A stretch of DNA of 32,485 nt from an uncultured Prevotellaceae bacterium. GTDB taxonomy: Bacteria; Bacteroidota; Bacteroidia; Bacteroidales; Bacteroidaceae. The stretch covers positions 1-32,485 of the forward strand of contig CADCDY010000093.1 of the NCBI GenBank assembly GCA_902800245.1. The letters run 5' to 3'. Under the pieces are notes generated by a model. It did not search any database. It saw nothing but the letters and a program-made list of their open reading frames with translations, and was not told the origin of the DNA. Position numbers and translations under genes: made by a program. Of this stretch, positions 15,569 through 24,825 are shown piece by piece. Positions within the stretch are counted from its first letter, which is position 1, and each line of letters opens with the position of its first letter.

Positions 15569-16528
15569 ATGAAAAGGAGCCTCATCATGCTGACATCGTT
15601 GCTGGCACTGACTGTGCAGGCGCAGTCGCTGTTGCATCGAGTGGACAGTATGCTGACGCTCCGCTATCATAAGGGGAATATCGATACAGCCTATGTTGTA
15701 CGTCCCCAGACAAAGTGGACTATTAGAGCACGATTGAACCTGTCAGGGACGAATATAAAGGCTGAAGGCGTTGACAACGACCGACGTTTTACATCTGAAA
15801 TGTATGCCGACAGTAAGATGACGGTCAGTCTTGGCGTCAGCTATCTCGGTATTTCGCTCAGCGCGTCGCTGAATCCTGCGAAACTCCTGGGGAAATACCG
15901 CGATTACGAGTTGACGTTCAACAGCTATGGACGTCGTTTTGGCTTTGACTTCGTATATCAGGACGCTCGCAATTTCTCTGGTTGGTATGAGATTGATGGA
16001 TCGGATCGTGTCGATCTTCCTTCTGACGCATTGAACGTCAAGACGCTGAATGCGAATGCCTATTACGTGTTTAACAGCCGTCGTTTCTCCTATCCTGCCG
16101 CTTTTTCGCAGAACTACATCCAGCGCCGCTCTTGCGGTAGTGTCTTGCTGGCAGCATCGGTTCAGGGACAGCAAGTTACATCCAAAGACGAAGACGAGGC
16201 GAACTTGAAGATGACAAATATTGGCATCGGTGCGGGCTATGGCTACAACTTTGTTCCCAGTAAGGGTTGGTTGCTCCACATATCTGCATTGCCCACGTTT
16301 ATCGTCTATAGCAATACCTCGGCTAAGATAGGCGACGACAACGTACCCATGAAATACCACTTCCCCGAGGTTATCATTACCGGTCGCGGAGCTGTTGTAC
16401 GCAATGCTCGCGCTGTGTTCTATGGACTCTCGATGAACTTCAATTTCACAAACATTGGCAACAAGGATAACCTTGCCGTACATAACGTCAAATGGTACCT
16501 ACGTACATTCTTTGGCCTGCGCCTGTAA
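15569..16528 (+). CDS. DUF4421 family outer-membrane protein
   Basis: A 319-residue exported protein with signal peptide about 1-19 (ending VQAQ). The rest alternates in a beta-strand pattern (SLGVSYLGISLSASLNPAKLLGKYRDYELTFNSYGRRFGFDFVYQ) and ends in hydrophobic FGLRL, which suits a small outer-membrane barrel. It matches the DUF4421 family in length and in the MTVSLGVSYLGIS and NIGIGAGYGYNFVPS-type segments. Function is unknown. It begins 2 nt after the PL1 stop, so it is probably cotranscribed with the lyase. A role in product passage or in anchoring the lyase is only a guess. It converges on the GH2 gene, 16 nt away, with no hairpin between. Confidence 0.8.
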   Translation: MKRSLIMLTSLLALTVQAQSLLHRVDSMLTLRYHKGNIDTAYVVRPQTKWTIRARLNLSGTNIKAEGVDNDRRFTSEMYADSKMTVSLGVSYLGISLSASLNPAKLLGKYRDYELTFNSYGRRFGFDFVYQDARNFSGWYEIDGSDRVDLPSDALNVKTLNANAYYVFNSRRFSYPAAFSQNYIQRRSCGSVLLAASVQGQQVTSKDEDEANLKMTNIGIGAGYGYNFVPSKGWLLHISALPTFIVYSNTSAKIGDDNVPMKYHFPEVIITGRGAVVRNARAVFYGLSMNFNFTNIGNKDNLAVHNVKWYLRTFFGLRL

Positions 16529-16544
16529 AGCATGCAGTTGTTTT

Positions 16545-18983
16545 TTACCTTTTTGCATTGACGCTGACGCTTCCGGCTTTGAGACCATCGCCCTGACAGC
16601 GAAGTACCAGTGCGGAGGGTGTCGATGCACTCTGAATCAGTACTTGCGCCAAGCCGTTGAAGGCGGGGATGGTAAACTCATGGCAGTTGGCTTCTGACGG
16701 ATGGTCCTGACCGGGATACATCGGGTCACCGTTGCCTGCGCCAATAATGCGGCCTTCGCCCTCGAGTGTGAAGGTCAGCATGGGACAGGCATCGGGTACG
16801 ACACGGCCCCGCTGATCCTGTACCTCGACGGTAATGACCGCTACATCGCGGCCATCGGCAGCAATCTCCATACGGTCAGCTTTTAGCATCGTTTGACAGG
16901 CTGTTTTGGCGGTCTCGATGGTTTGTGTCATGATGCGACGGCCGTTTTTATAACCATTGGCGACGATGCGGCCGGGCTGATAGGTGGCACGCCATTTGAG
17001 GTGTCCGTTCTTGGGCATCGGCTGTCGCCCGAGCTTCTTACCGTTTACAATGAGTTCCACTTCGTCGCAGTTGCTGTAGGCCCAGAGGTCGATTTCCTCG
17101 CCCTCATGGCCTTGCAGATTCCAATGGGGGAAGATGTGAAGCACGGGCTCGTCGGTCCACCATGCTTTCAGATAGTATGCCTCGTCCTTGGGGAATCCGC
17201 AGTAATCGAGAATGCCGAATTCGGAGTCGTGGGCAGGGTATTTGAGGGGATTGGGCTCGCCACGATAGTCGAAGCCCGTCCAATAGAACAGTCCTGCTGC
17301 CCACGGACGTTCAGTATAGAACTTCCAACCGCGCTCAATAACGTTTTCCACGTGGTGATGTGTGGTGTCGCGATTCATGGAAACCATCCGTCCGGGATAG
17401 TCGGACGAGTTGAAGTACCAGCCGCGTGTGCCGCAGCCTGTGGTTTCCTCGGTGCCGACAATCTTCCACAAGGGATTGGCTGCCTTGCGGTTGTCTACAT
17501 CATTTTGTACAATATAGTTGAAGCCTACGACGTCGAGACCTTTTATCAGTTCAGTGCCTCCGGCATTGGCTACCGTACTGGGTCGGGTGGGGTCGAACAG
17601 CTTCGTATATGCCCGCATGGCCTCGGCCAAACGCGTACCCTGAATGGTGTTCTCCAGTCCCCATTCTTCGTTTCCGTCACTCCAGAGGATGATGCTGGGA
17701 TGATTGCGGTCACGCTTGATCATCCGCTCCAAGAGCCTGAGATGTTCGTCGTTGATGCCCATCAGACGGTTCTCGTCAATGACAAGGATGCCTTCATGGT
17801 CGCAGATGTCGAGTAGGGCAGGAGTCATGGGATTGTGTGAGGCACGATAGGCGTTGCAGCCGAACGCTTTCAGTTGACGGATGCGCCATGCCTGCAGGGC
17901 ATCGGGAATGGCTGTACCCACGCCGGCATGGTCCTGGTGCATATTGACGCCTTTCAGTTTCAACGGTTCGCCATTAAGCAGGAAGCCACGTTCGGCATCG
18001 AAGGCAATATCGCGGAAACCTGTTGTTGTTACATAGACGTCCGTTACTTTGCCGTCCACCTTCACCGTTGTCTCCACCTTATACAGATAGGGATCAGTAG
18101 TACTCCAGAGATGTGGATTCGTGAGTTTCATCATGTGTTGACACATGCGCGTCTCTTTGGCCTTCAGCGGATTCAGATGACCAACGGCATGCACTACCTC
18201 ACGGCCTTCGGCATCAAGCAGGCGTTGCTCTACTTCATACTGTTGCGACGTTAATCCGCTGTTGATCACCTCGGTCTTGACATGTATGATAGCCTTGTCG
18301 TAGGGTTTGTTCATTTCTGCGTAAACAAAGGTGCCAAAGGGAGCGACGCTAACCTCAGCCATTTTCTCGAGCCACACGTCGCGATAGATGCCGGCACCCT
18401 CGTAGAACCAGCCTTCTTCCTGCGAGGCGTCAGCTCGCACGCAGATGAGATTCTCGTCACCATATTTAATATAAGGTGTGATGTCGTACACTTGTGTGAC
18501 ATATCCGCTGGGCTCGGTTCCCATATAGAAACCGTTGAACCACACGCGGGCATTACGGAAGATGCCGTCGAAGCGAAGCATGAGACGTTTGCCTAGGTCA
18601 TCGTTGGGAATGGCGATGGTCTTGCGATACCAACCCACGCTGGTTTCGGGATATTTCCAACCAACGGTCTTGTAACCATGTGAATGGCTGGCCTCAAGGG
18701 CATAAGGCAATGTGGTCACCCAATCGTGTGGAATCTGCACCTCTTGCCACGCGGCATCGTCGAACTTAGCAGTATAGGGTCCTTCATTGTGGATAGAACT
18801 GGCCTTTGTGAGGTAGTTGAAATACTCGGTGCCACAGCCGAAATCCTTTGCAGGGTCTGCAGCATGGCCAAAGGCAAACTTCCACCCCTTGTCCAAGCGG
18901 ATGGTTTCGCGTACGTTTTCCGCATGTACTGCTGTCGACAAGACACTGCACAATGCAATCAGAAGAATTGTTTTTAGTTTCAT
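16545..18983 (-). CDS. GH2 beta-galactosidase-type glycoside hydrolase
   Basis: An 812-residue exported enzyme with signal peptide 1-21 (ending VHAE). Domain order is that of GH2: jelly-roll sugar-binding domain (about 30-220; DGIFRNARVWFNGFYMG, EGAGIYRDVWLE), Ig-like domain (about 225-335), TIM barrel (about 340-600; KLKGVNMHQDH, CNAYRASHNPMTPALLD), then DUF4982-like and Ig-like C-terminal domains (about 615-812). In SDGNEEWG, Glu439 is the probable acid/base; in IVGTEETT, Glu512 is the probable nucleophile. It is likely periplasmic and cuts terminal beta-galactosyl residues, but GH2 also includes glucuronidases, mannosidases and arabinosidases, so the substrate is open. It is transcribed divergently from the GH94 phosphorylase gene from a consensus promoter. 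Confidence 0.9.
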   Translation of the reverse strand: MKLKTILLIALCSVLSTAVHAENVRETIRLDKGWKFAFGHAADPAKDFGCGTEYFNYLTKASSIHNEGPYTAKFDDAAWQEVQIPHDWVTTLPYALEASHSHGYKTVGWKYPETSVGWYRKTIAIPNDDLGKRLMLRFDGIFRNARVWFNGFYMGTEPSGYVTQVYDITPYIKYGDENLICVRADASQEEGWFYEGAGIYRDVWLEKMAEVSVAPFGTFVYAEMNKPYDKAIIHVKTEVINSGLTSQQYEVEQRLLDAEGREVVHAVGHLNPLKAKETRMCQHMMKLTNPHLWSTTDPYLYKVETTVKVDGKVTDVYVTTTGFRDIAFDAERGFLLNGEPLKLKGVNMHQDHAGVGTAIPDALQAWRIRQLKAFGCNAYRASHNPMTPALLDICDHEGILVIDENRLMGINDEHLRLLERMIKRDRNHPSIILWSDGNEEWGLENTIQGTRLAEAMRAYTKLFDPTRPSTVANAGGTELIKGLDVVGFNYIVQNDVDNRKAANPLWKIVGTEETTGCGTRGWYFNSSDYPGRMVSMNRDTTHHHVENVIERGWKFYTERPWAAGLFYWTGFDYRGEPNPLKYPAHDSEFGILDYCGFPKDEAYYLKAWWTDEPVLHIFPHWNLQGHEGEEIDLWAYSNCDEVELIVNGKKLGRQPMPKNGHLKWRATYQPGRIVANGYKNGRRIMTQTIETAKTACQTMLKADRMEIAADGRDVAVITVEVQDQRGRVVPDACPMLTFTLEGEGRIIGAGNGDPMYPGQDHPSEANCHEFTIPAFNGLAQVLIQSASTPSALVLRCQGDGLKAGSVSVNAKR

Positions 18984-19045
18984 AATAATTACTATCGTTA
19001 ATAGTTCTTTTAATAAAAAGGTATGTAATGATTACAAATCAGGTG

Positions 19046-19077
19046 CAAAGATATGTCTTTTTTTTTAATTAAACAAA
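19046..19077 (-). promoter_or_regulatory. Promoter of the GH2 gene
   Basis: Read on the minus strand: TTTG (19077-19074), a 20-nt spacer and TAtcTTTG (19053-19046), 62 nt before the GH2 ATG. Its -33 is 15 nt from the -33 of the opposing GH94 promoter. Confidence 0.8.
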
Positions 19078-19092
19078 AAAATGTTTTTTTAT

Positions 19093-19123
19093 TTTGTTTT
19101 ATGCTCACTTATTCGTACCTTTG
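19093..19123 (+). promoter_or_regulatory. Promoter of the GH94 gene
   Basis: TTTG at 19093-19096, a 19-nt spacer and TAccTTTG at 19116-19123, a near-perfect consensus. It lies downstream of the only upstream in-frame ATG of the GH94 reading frame (19081), which matters for that gene's start. Confidence 0.8.
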
Positions 19124-19152
19124 CCGGAAATTACAAACAACTAGGACTATTA

Positions 19153-21573
19153 ATTCACTTCGACGACCAGCACCGCGAGTATGTCATCACAGACCCGCAG
19201 ACTCCTTGGCCTTGGATTAACTATCTGGGCAACGAGGATTTTTTCTCATTAATCTCTAATACAGCAGGTGGATACAGCTTCTATAAGGATGCCAAGTTCC
19301 GCCGTATCACCCGCTATCGCTACAACAACGTACCGATGGATAACGGTGGCCGCTACTTCTACATCAAGGATGGCGATACCGTTTGGAATCCTGGTTGGAA
19401 GCCTTGTAAGACGCCGCTCGACTTCTATGAGTGCCGTCATGGTATGAGCTACACCCGCATCACGGGTAAGAAAAATGGCGTCGAGGCTAGCGTGTTGTTC
19501 TTTGTGCCCCTGAAGAAATGGGCTGAGGTGCAGAAACTGACGCTGAAGAATGAGTCGTCTGAGACCAAGAGCCTGAAGTTGTTCAGCTTTGAGGAGTGGT
19601 GCCTTTGGAATGCTGCTACCGACATGGAGAATTTCCAGCGTAATTTCTCAACGGGAGAAGTAGAGATTGAAGGCTCCACGATTTATCATAAGACGGAGTA
19701 CCGCGAACGTCGTAACCACTACGCTTTCTATCATGTGAATGCCCCCATTCAGGGCTTCGATACTGACCGCGAGACCTTTGTTGGCTTGTATAATGAGTTT
19801 GCTGATCCGCAGGCCGTGATGGAGGGTAAGCCCCGCAACAGTCATGCCCATGGCTGGAGTCCCATTGCCTCTCATTATATCGAGGTCACCTTGCAACCAG
19901 GCGAGTCGAAGGACTTCGTCTTCCTGCTGGGTTATATCGAGAACGAGCAGGACGAGAAATTCGTGGCCCTGCAGGTCATCAACAAGAAGAAGGCACATGC
20001 TCTCATTGCCGAACTCGACACCACGGAGAAGGTAGACAAGGCATTCGCAGAACTCTGCGCCCTCTGGGATAATCTCCTTAATATATATAAGGTACGCACG
20101 AGCAACGACAAGCTCGACCGCATGGTGAACATCTGGAACCAGTATCAGTGTATGGTCACCTTCAACTTCTCGCGCTCGGCTTCATTTTTCGAGAGTGGCG
20201 TAGGCCGTGGCATGGGCTTCCGCGACTCCAATCAGGACCTCGTGGGCTTCGTCCATCAGATTCCGCCTCGCGCCCGTCAGCGCATCATCGACATCGCTTC
20301 GACACAGTTCCCCGATGGTGGCTGCTATCACCAGTATCAGCCCCTCACCAAGCGTGGCAATAACGACATCGGTGGCGGCTTTAACGATGACCCCTGCTGG
20401 CTCATTTTCGGTACGGTGGCTTATATCAAGGAGACTGGCGACTTCTCCATCCTCGACGAGATGGTGCCCTTCGACAACCAGCCCGGTACGGAGGTGACAC
20501 TCTTCGAACACCTGAAGATTTCGATGAATCACGTCATCAACAACCTCGGTCCTCACCTATTGCCGTTGATTGGTCGTGCCGACTGGAACGACTGCTTGAA
20601 CCTGAACTGCTTCTCTTGGGATCCAAACGAGAGTTTCCAGACCACCGAGAATGTCAGTGAGGGCACCAAGGCCGAATCGCTCATGATTGCAGGACTGTTC
20701 GTTGTCACAGGTAAGGATTATGTTGCCCTCTGCAAGAAGCTTGGCAAGACTGACGAGGCTGCCCGCATGCAGAAGGCTGTTGACGCCATGATTGCTGCCG
20801 TGAAAAAGGATGGTTGGGATGGCGAATGGTATCTCCGTGCCTATGACTTCTACGGACGTAAGATTGGTTCTAACGAGAACGACGAGGCCAAGATCTTCAT
20901 CGAGTCGCAGGGCTGGTGTACCATGGCCGAGATTGGTGCTGAGGACGGTATGGTAGCAAAGTCGCTGGATTCCTGCAAGAAGTATCTGGAGTGCGAGCAC
21001 GGTATGGTACTCAATAATCCCGCCTTCTCGAAGTACATCTACGAATATGGTGAAATCTCTTCATATCCCGAGGGCTACAAGGAGAATGCGGGTATCTTCT
21101 GCCACAACAATCCTTGGGTCATCATTGGTGAGTGTCTCGCAGGACGTGGTAACGATGCCTGGAGTCACTATGCTAAGATCCTGCCCTCTTATGTCGAGGA
21201 GAAATACCAGACGCTGCATAAGGTAGAGCCTTATGTGAACTGCCAGATGGTGGCTGGTAAGGATGCCTTCAAGCCTGGTGAGGGCAAGAACTCGTGGCTC
21301 ACGGGTACAGCTGCCTGGATGTGGTACACGGTATCAGAGTTTATCTTGGGTATCAAGCCTGATTACGATGGTATCCGTATCGATCCTTGTCTGCCCGAAA
21401 CGGCTACCGACTACACCGTGAACCGTAAGTTCCGCGATGCCGACTATGAGATCACCATCCATCCAAATGGTAAGCAGAAGGGTGTGAAGAGCATTGTGCT
21501 CGATGGCAAGCCTGTTGATGGCACGGTTATCCCCTATGCTCCTGGCAAGCATGTGGTCGAAGTTGTGATGTAA
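19153..21573 (+). CDS. GH94 family phosphorylase (cellobiose/cellodextrin phosphorylase-like); start codon uncertain
   Basis: A cytoplasmic enzyme of about 806 residues that splits a beta-linked disaccharide with phosphate to give a sugar-1-phosphate. It aligns from [24 protein letters not shown] onward: N-terminal beta-sandwich, then an alpha-barrel containing [41 protein letters not shown] and [13 protein letters not shown], where the second Asp is the general acid. C-terminal [11 protein letters not shown] and GIRIDPCLP are typical. No signal peptide. The frame is open from ATG 19081, but that ATG lies upstream of a near-perfect promoter (19093-19123) and the first 24 residues ([14 protein letters not shown]...) look like translated promoter. 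No in-frame ATG, GTG or TTG lies between the promoter and the conserved region, so I place the start near ATT 19153, tentatively. Cellobiose is the usual substrate; others are possible. Confidence 0.85.
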   Translation: MHFDDQHREYVITDPQTPWPWINYLGNEDFFSLISNTAGGYSFYKDAKFRRITRYRYNNVPMDNGGRYFYIKDGDTVWNPGWKPCKTPLDFYECRHGMSYTRITGKKNGVEASVLFFVPLKKWAEVQKLTLKNESSETKSLKLFSFEEWCLWNAATDMENFQRNFSTGEVEIEGSTIYHKTEYRERRNHYAFYHVNAPIQGFDTDRETFVGLYNEFADPQAVMEGKPRNSHAHGWSPIASHYIEVTLQPGESKDFVFLLGYIENEQDEKFVALQVINKKKAHALIAELDTTEKVDKAFAELCALWDNLLNIYKVRTSNDKLDRMVNIWNQYQCMVTFNFSRSASFFESGVGRGMGFRDSNQDLVGFVHQIPPRARQRIIDIASTQFPDGGCYHQYQPLTKRGNNDIGGGFNDDPCWLIFGTVAYIKETGDFSILDEMVPFDNQPGTEVTLFEHLKISMNHVINNLGPHLLPLIGRADWNDCLNLNCFSWDPNESFQTTENVSEGTKAESLMIAGLFVVTGKDYVALCKKLGKTDEAARMQKAVDAMIAAVKKDGWDGEWYLRAYDFYGRKIGSNENDEAKIFIESQGWCTMAEIGAEDGMVAKSLDSCKKYLECEHGMVLNNPAFSKYIYEYGEISSYPEGYKENAGIFCHNNPWVIIGECLAGRGNDAWSHYAKILPSYVEEKYQTLHKVEPYVNCQMVAGKDAFKPGEGKNSWLTGTAAWMWYTVSEFILGIKPDYDGIRIDPCLPETATDYTVNRKFRDADYEITIHPNGKQKGVKSIVLDGKPVDGTVIPYAPGKHVVEVVM

Positions 21574-21624
21574 TGTCGTAATAACATAATAACAACATAA
21601 TAACGATAATATAAGACAATTACA

Positions 21625-22956
21625 ATGTCAACATTAACGATTTGTATCGTCGTTCTCTTCGTTGTCGGCTATTTGTGTATAGCTTTGGAGAGTTTGACGC
21701 GAGTGAACAAGGCCGCTATTGCCCTGCTTATGTGTGTGGGATGCTGGACGCTGCTCATGCTGGGTCCTGCAGCCTATTATCCTGAGGTTGCTGCAGATGG
21801 TGTCATCCACCATATTGCAGAGGTTATCGAACATCATTTGGGTGATGCAGCGGGTACCTTGTTCTTCTTGATGGGAGCCATGACCATTGTCGAGATTGTC
21901 GATTCGAATGGTGGTTTCAACTTCGTGCGTGATACCATGAAGACCCGCTCGAAACGCAAACTACTGTGGCGTGTGGCCTTTATGACGTTTTTCCTGTCGG
22001 CCATCCTCGACAATCTCACCACCAGTATCGTGATGATTATGGTGCTGCGTAAGTTGGTTCAGAGTCGTAGCGATCGTTTGCTCTATGCCGCATTGGTCGT
22101 CATCTCTGCCAATAGCGGTGGTGCCTTCTCGCCCATTGGGGATGTCACGACCATCATGCTCTGGATCAAGGGTGTCATCACTACGCAAGGAGTACTTTCT
22201 GAGATTTTCATTCCCTCGCTGGTTTCTATGCTTATTCCGGCATTTATCCTCAGTTTGCAACTCGATGGCAAATTCGACAAGGAGCAGAACCTGCCAAAGG
22301 CTGATGTAAGTCAGTTTACGAAAACGCAACGTGACATCATTTTCTGGCTGGGTGTCGGTGGTCTCATCTTTGTGCCTATTTTCAAGACGCTGACACATCT
22401 GCCACCGTTTATGGGAATCCTGCTCGTATTGGGAATTCTGTGGACAACGACGGAGATTTTCCACTACAACACCGCTGAGGATGATACGATGGCTAAGCGC
22501 GTAAGCGACATCATGACAAAAATTGACCTCTCGACCATCATGTTCTTCCTGGGCATCCTGATGGCTGTCGCCGTATTGCAGGAGGTTGGTGTGCTGACCA
22601 TGCTGGGTAAGGGTCTCGACACCACGTTCGAGGGTAATCACTATCTCGTTACTGGCATCATCGGTGTACTATCGTCCATCGTCGACAATGTTCCTCTCGT
22701 AGCTGGTTGTATGGGTATGTATCCCGTTCAGGCTGCTGGAGACTTGGCCGTCGACGGCATCTTCTGGCAACTGTTAGCCTACTGTGCCGGTGTCGGCGGT
22801 TCGATGCTTATCATCGGTTCTGCTGCTGGTGTGGTGGTCATGGGACTGGAGAAAATTACCTTTGGTTGGTATATGAAGAAGATTACGTGGATAGTCTTTG
22901 TTGGCTATTTGGCAGGTATCCTAACCTACTGGCTCGAAAAGACTTTCCTCTTCTAA
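21625..22956 (+). CDS. nhaD: Sodium/proton antiporter NhaD family
   Basis: A 443-residue inner-membrane protein with about 11-12 hydrophobic segments. It carries the NhaD/ion-transporter signatures SAILDNLTTSIVMIMVLRKLV and SANSGGAFSPIGDVTTIMLWIKG, and a second half-repeat with GVLSSIVDNVPLVAGCMG and GVGGSMLIIGSAAGVVVMG. It exchanges sodium for protons and would balance sodium brought in by carriers such as the symporter in this window. The 51-nt gap to the GH94 gene contains ATAATAAC-like repeats but no promoter box, so it may be cotranscribed with GH94. A strong terminator follows. Confidence 0.93.
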   Translation: MSTLTICIVVLFVVGYLCIALESLTRVNKAAIALLMCVGCWTLLMLGPAAYYPEVAADGVIHHIAEVIEHHLGDAAGTLFFLMGAMTIVEIVDSNGGFNFVRDTMKTRSKRKLLWRVAFMTFFLSAILDNLTTSIVMIMVLRKLVQSRSDRLLYAALVVISANSGGAFSPIGDVTTIMLWIKGVITTQGVLSEIFIPSLVSMLIPAFILSLQLDGKFDKEQNLPKADVSQFTKTQRDIIFWLGVGGLIFVPIFKTLTHLPPFMGILLVLGILWTTTEIFHYNTAEDDTMAKRVSDIMTKIDLSTIMFFLGILMAVAVLQEVGVLTMLGKGLDTTFEGNHYLVTGIIGVLSSIVDNVPLVAGCMGMYPVQAAGDLAVDGIFWQLLAYCAGVGGSMLIIGSAAGVVVMGLEKITFGWYMKKITWIVFVGYLAGILTYWLEKTFLF

Positions 22957-22978
22957 CTCATTCAAAGACAAGTATTTC

Positions 22979-23016
22979 CTCCCATCTTTCTTTATCAGAA
23001 GGATGGGAGTTTTTTA
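22979..23016 (+). terminator. Rho-independent terminator after nhaD
   Basis: CTCCCATC (22979-22986) pairs with GATGGGAG (23002-23009), followed by T-rich sequence to 23016. The sequence from here to 23098 is AT-rich and shows no gene. Confidence 0.9.
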
Positions 23017-23098
23017 TTTTTTGTAAATTCGAAATAAGATGATACAAATAATAAAGTTTGTGAAACATTATAATAATGTATAATTAAAAAATAGTATT

Positions 23099-23106
23099 TA
23101 CCTTTG
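23099..23106 (+). promoter_or_regulatory. -7 box upstream of the frameshifted GH43 gene
   Basis: TAccTTTG lies 31 nt before the signal-peptide ATG at 23138. There is no good TTTG about 20 nt upstream. Its position favours 23138, not 23236, as the original start of the GH43 gene. Confidence 0.6.
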
Positions 23107-23137
23107 CAGCGTCAAAAAACTAAAACCGCATACAGAC

Positions 23138-23269
23138 ATGAGAAATAAGAGATTTGTTTTAGTAATATTATCATTAGTAGTTTGTTTTGTAACCTCAGAA
23201 GCTGCTGGAAAGCGTTCCAGCAGCCCTGATACCCGATGTTGTGGGCGGATGTACCCGATCCGGATGTGA
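23138..23269 (+). pseudogene. Signal-peptide segment of the GH43 gene, out of frame with the enzyme
   Basis: The ORF MRNKRFVLVILSLVVCFVTS-EAAGKRSSSPDT... begins at 23138, 31 nt after the -7 box, and is a clear signal peptide. It ends at TGA 23267-23269 after running out of frame into the start of the GH43 domain, which is read one frame over. The enzyme frame, traced back, reads YPMLWADVPDPD and meets a TGA at 23227-23229. Adding one base between about 23225 and 23230 would fuse signal peptide and enzyme, so an indel or sequence error is likely. Confidence 0.7.
23201..23224. repeat. Perfect 10-bp hairpin at the GH43 frame break
   Basis: GCTGCTGGAA (23201-23210) and TTCCAGCAGC (23215-23224) are exact reverse complements with loop AGCG. 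The arm ends within a few bases of the point where the reading frame changes. Confidence 0.85.
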
Positions 23270-24744
23270 TACGTGTTGGCGATACCTATTATTTGGTCAG
23301 CACTACGATGCATTTGATGCCTGGTGCTCCCGTCATGCGGTCGAAGGATCTCAAGAACTGGGAAACGGTTGGTTACATCTTCGACAAACTTACAGATTCT
23401 CCCAAATATGATTTGAAAGAGGGTACGGCCTACGGTCGTGGCCAATGGGCTACCTCGCTGAAATACCACAATGGTCGGTTCTATGCCCTTTTAGCCCCCA
23501 ACGAGGCTGGTGCTATGGGTGACACTTATATCTTTACTGCCGAGAAAGCCGAAGGTCCATGGACGCTGCTCTCACGTATGCGCCATTTTCACGACTGCTC
23601 GCTTTTCTTTGATGATGACAACCGTGTGTATGTTGTTTACGGCACTGGTGAACTGATGGAGTTAAAGCCTGACCTCAGTGATGTTATCGAAGGAACTCAC
23701 CAGCATATCTTCCAGCGTGAGGCTGATGAGACCGGACTCCTCGAGGGTTCGCGCGTTATCAAACATAATGGTAAGTACTATCTGCTCATGATATCGCACG
23801 TCTATGCTCCAGGGCGTCATCGCCGTGAGGTGTGTTACCGTGCTGACGATATCCACGGACCTTACGAGAAAAAGACTATCCTGCAGTCTCCCTTCGGTGG
23901 CTTCTCTTACCTTGCACAAGGTACTATTGTTGATACCGAATGGGGCGACTGGTACGGTATTATTTTCCAGGACCGTGGTGGTGTAGGCCGTGTGCTCACG
24001 TTGATGCCTTGCCGTTGGATTGATGGCTGGCCGATGCTTGGCGACGAAGAAGGTATCGTGCCGGAGCACGTCCGTGCACTCAAGAGTGGCGAACCGGAAA
24101 AGCATATCGTCTGCCCCGATGATTTCAATAGCGACAAATTAGGTCTCCATTGGCAATGGAACCACAACCCCGTAGATGATGCCTGGAGTCTTTCTGAACG
24201 TCCAGGATGGTTGCGCCTGAAAACCAATCGTGTGGTTCCTAATATTTATCTGGCTCCCAATACGCTGACACAGCGTATGGAAGGTCCTACGTGCAGCGGT
24301 ACCGTTAAGCTGGACTTGTCGAAGATGAAGGACGGTGATGTTGCCGGTTTTGCTGCTTTCAACGACAGGACATGTGCTTGGGCCGTCAAGAAACAGGGAC
24401 GCAAATGGGTGCTGGAACTCGATGAGTGGGAAGTAAAACTGACACAGCGTGAGAAGGCTGTGGAAGGTTTCGACGAGAAGACCATCGACCGTGTAGAATT
24501 GAAATCCCCCATCGTATGGTTACGTATTGATGGCGATTTCCGTCCTGGGAAGGGCGATAAGGCTACATTCTTCTACAGTACCGATGGCAACGAATGGACG
24601 CAGAAGGGTGGCGAATACCGCATGCGTTTTGACTGGCAGCGTTTCTTCATGGGTACCAAGTTCGGCATCTTCAATTACGCTACCAAGCGTCTTGGCGGTT
24701 GGGTCGACGTTGACAGTTTCGACTACAACGTTACTGAAAAATAG
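23236..24744 (+). CDS. Glycoside hydrolase family 43 (beta-xylosidase / arabinofuranosidase type)
   Basis: 502 residues from ATG 23236. ADVPDPDVIRVGDTYYLVSTTMHLMPG holds the catalytic base (Asp8). HDCSLFFDDD (Asp120) is the likely pKa modulator, and ETGLLEGSRVIKHNGKYYL supplies the probable general acid Glu170. A concanavalin-like C-terminal sandwich (about 300-500; WQWNHNPVDDAWSLSERPGWLRLKT, ATFFYSTDGNEW) is typical of GH43 xylosidases and arabinofuranosidases. The ATG falls inside the conserved start (YPMLWADV in the same frame), so the true N-terminus lies upstream. A signal peptide in another frame (23138) points to an exported enzyme broken by a 1-nt frameshift. If the shift is real, the exported form is lost. 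The HTCS gene lies 152 nt downstream. Confidence 0.88.
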   Translation: MLWADVPDPDVIRVGDTYYLVSTTMHLMPGAPVMRSKDLKNWETVGYIFDKLTDSPKYDLKEGTAYGRGQWATSLKYHNGRFYALLAPNEAGAMGDTYIFTAEKAEGPWTLLSRMRHFHDCSLFFDDDNRVYVVYGTGELMELKPDLSDVIEGTHQHIFQREADETGLLEGSRVIKHNGKYYLLMISHVYAPGRHRREVCYRADDIHGPYEKKTILQSPFGGFSYLAQGTIVDTEWGDWYGIIFQDRGGVGRVLTLMPCRWIDGWPMLGDEEGIVPEHVRALKSGEPEKHIVCPDDFNSDKLGLHWQWNHNPVDDAWSLSERPGWLRLKTNRVVPNIYLAPNTLTQRMEGPTCSGTVKLDLSKMKDGDVAGFAAFNDRTCAWAVKKQGRKWVLELDEWEVKLTQREKAVEGFDEKTIDRVELKSPIVWLRIDGDFRPGKGDKATFFYSTDGNEWTQKGGEYRMRFDWQRFFMGTKFGIFNYATKRLGGWVDVDSFDYNVTEK

Positions 24745-24771
24745 TTAAAACTGCACTATTCATACTCATAT

Positions 24772-24813
24772 TTTGTCTCACGTAACCCGTTTTTCGGTGT
24801 TACGTGAGATAAA
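24772..24813. repeat. Inverted repeat between GH43 and the HTCS gene
   Basis: TCTCACGTAAC (24776-24786) is the exact reverse complement of GTTACGTGAGA (24799-24809). A/T pairs extend the stem outward and CCG/CGG inward. A T-run (24820-24828) follows about 10 nt later and overlaps the HTCS -33. It could end GH43 transcription or act as an operator for the HTCS gene. Confidence 0.75.
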
Positions 24814-24825
24814 GTTTGCTTTTTT

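Noticed and set aside
16893-17816. 307-codon plus-strand ORF opposite the GH2 gene
   Set aside because: Antisense shadow; the GH2 motifs, including both catalytic Glu, lie on the minus strand.
23201-23224. Programmed ribosomal frameshift or bypass signal in GH43
   Set aside because: No slippery heptamer, the hairpin is upstream rather than downstream of the break, and the new frame has a TGA at 23227; an indel or sequence error is simpler.
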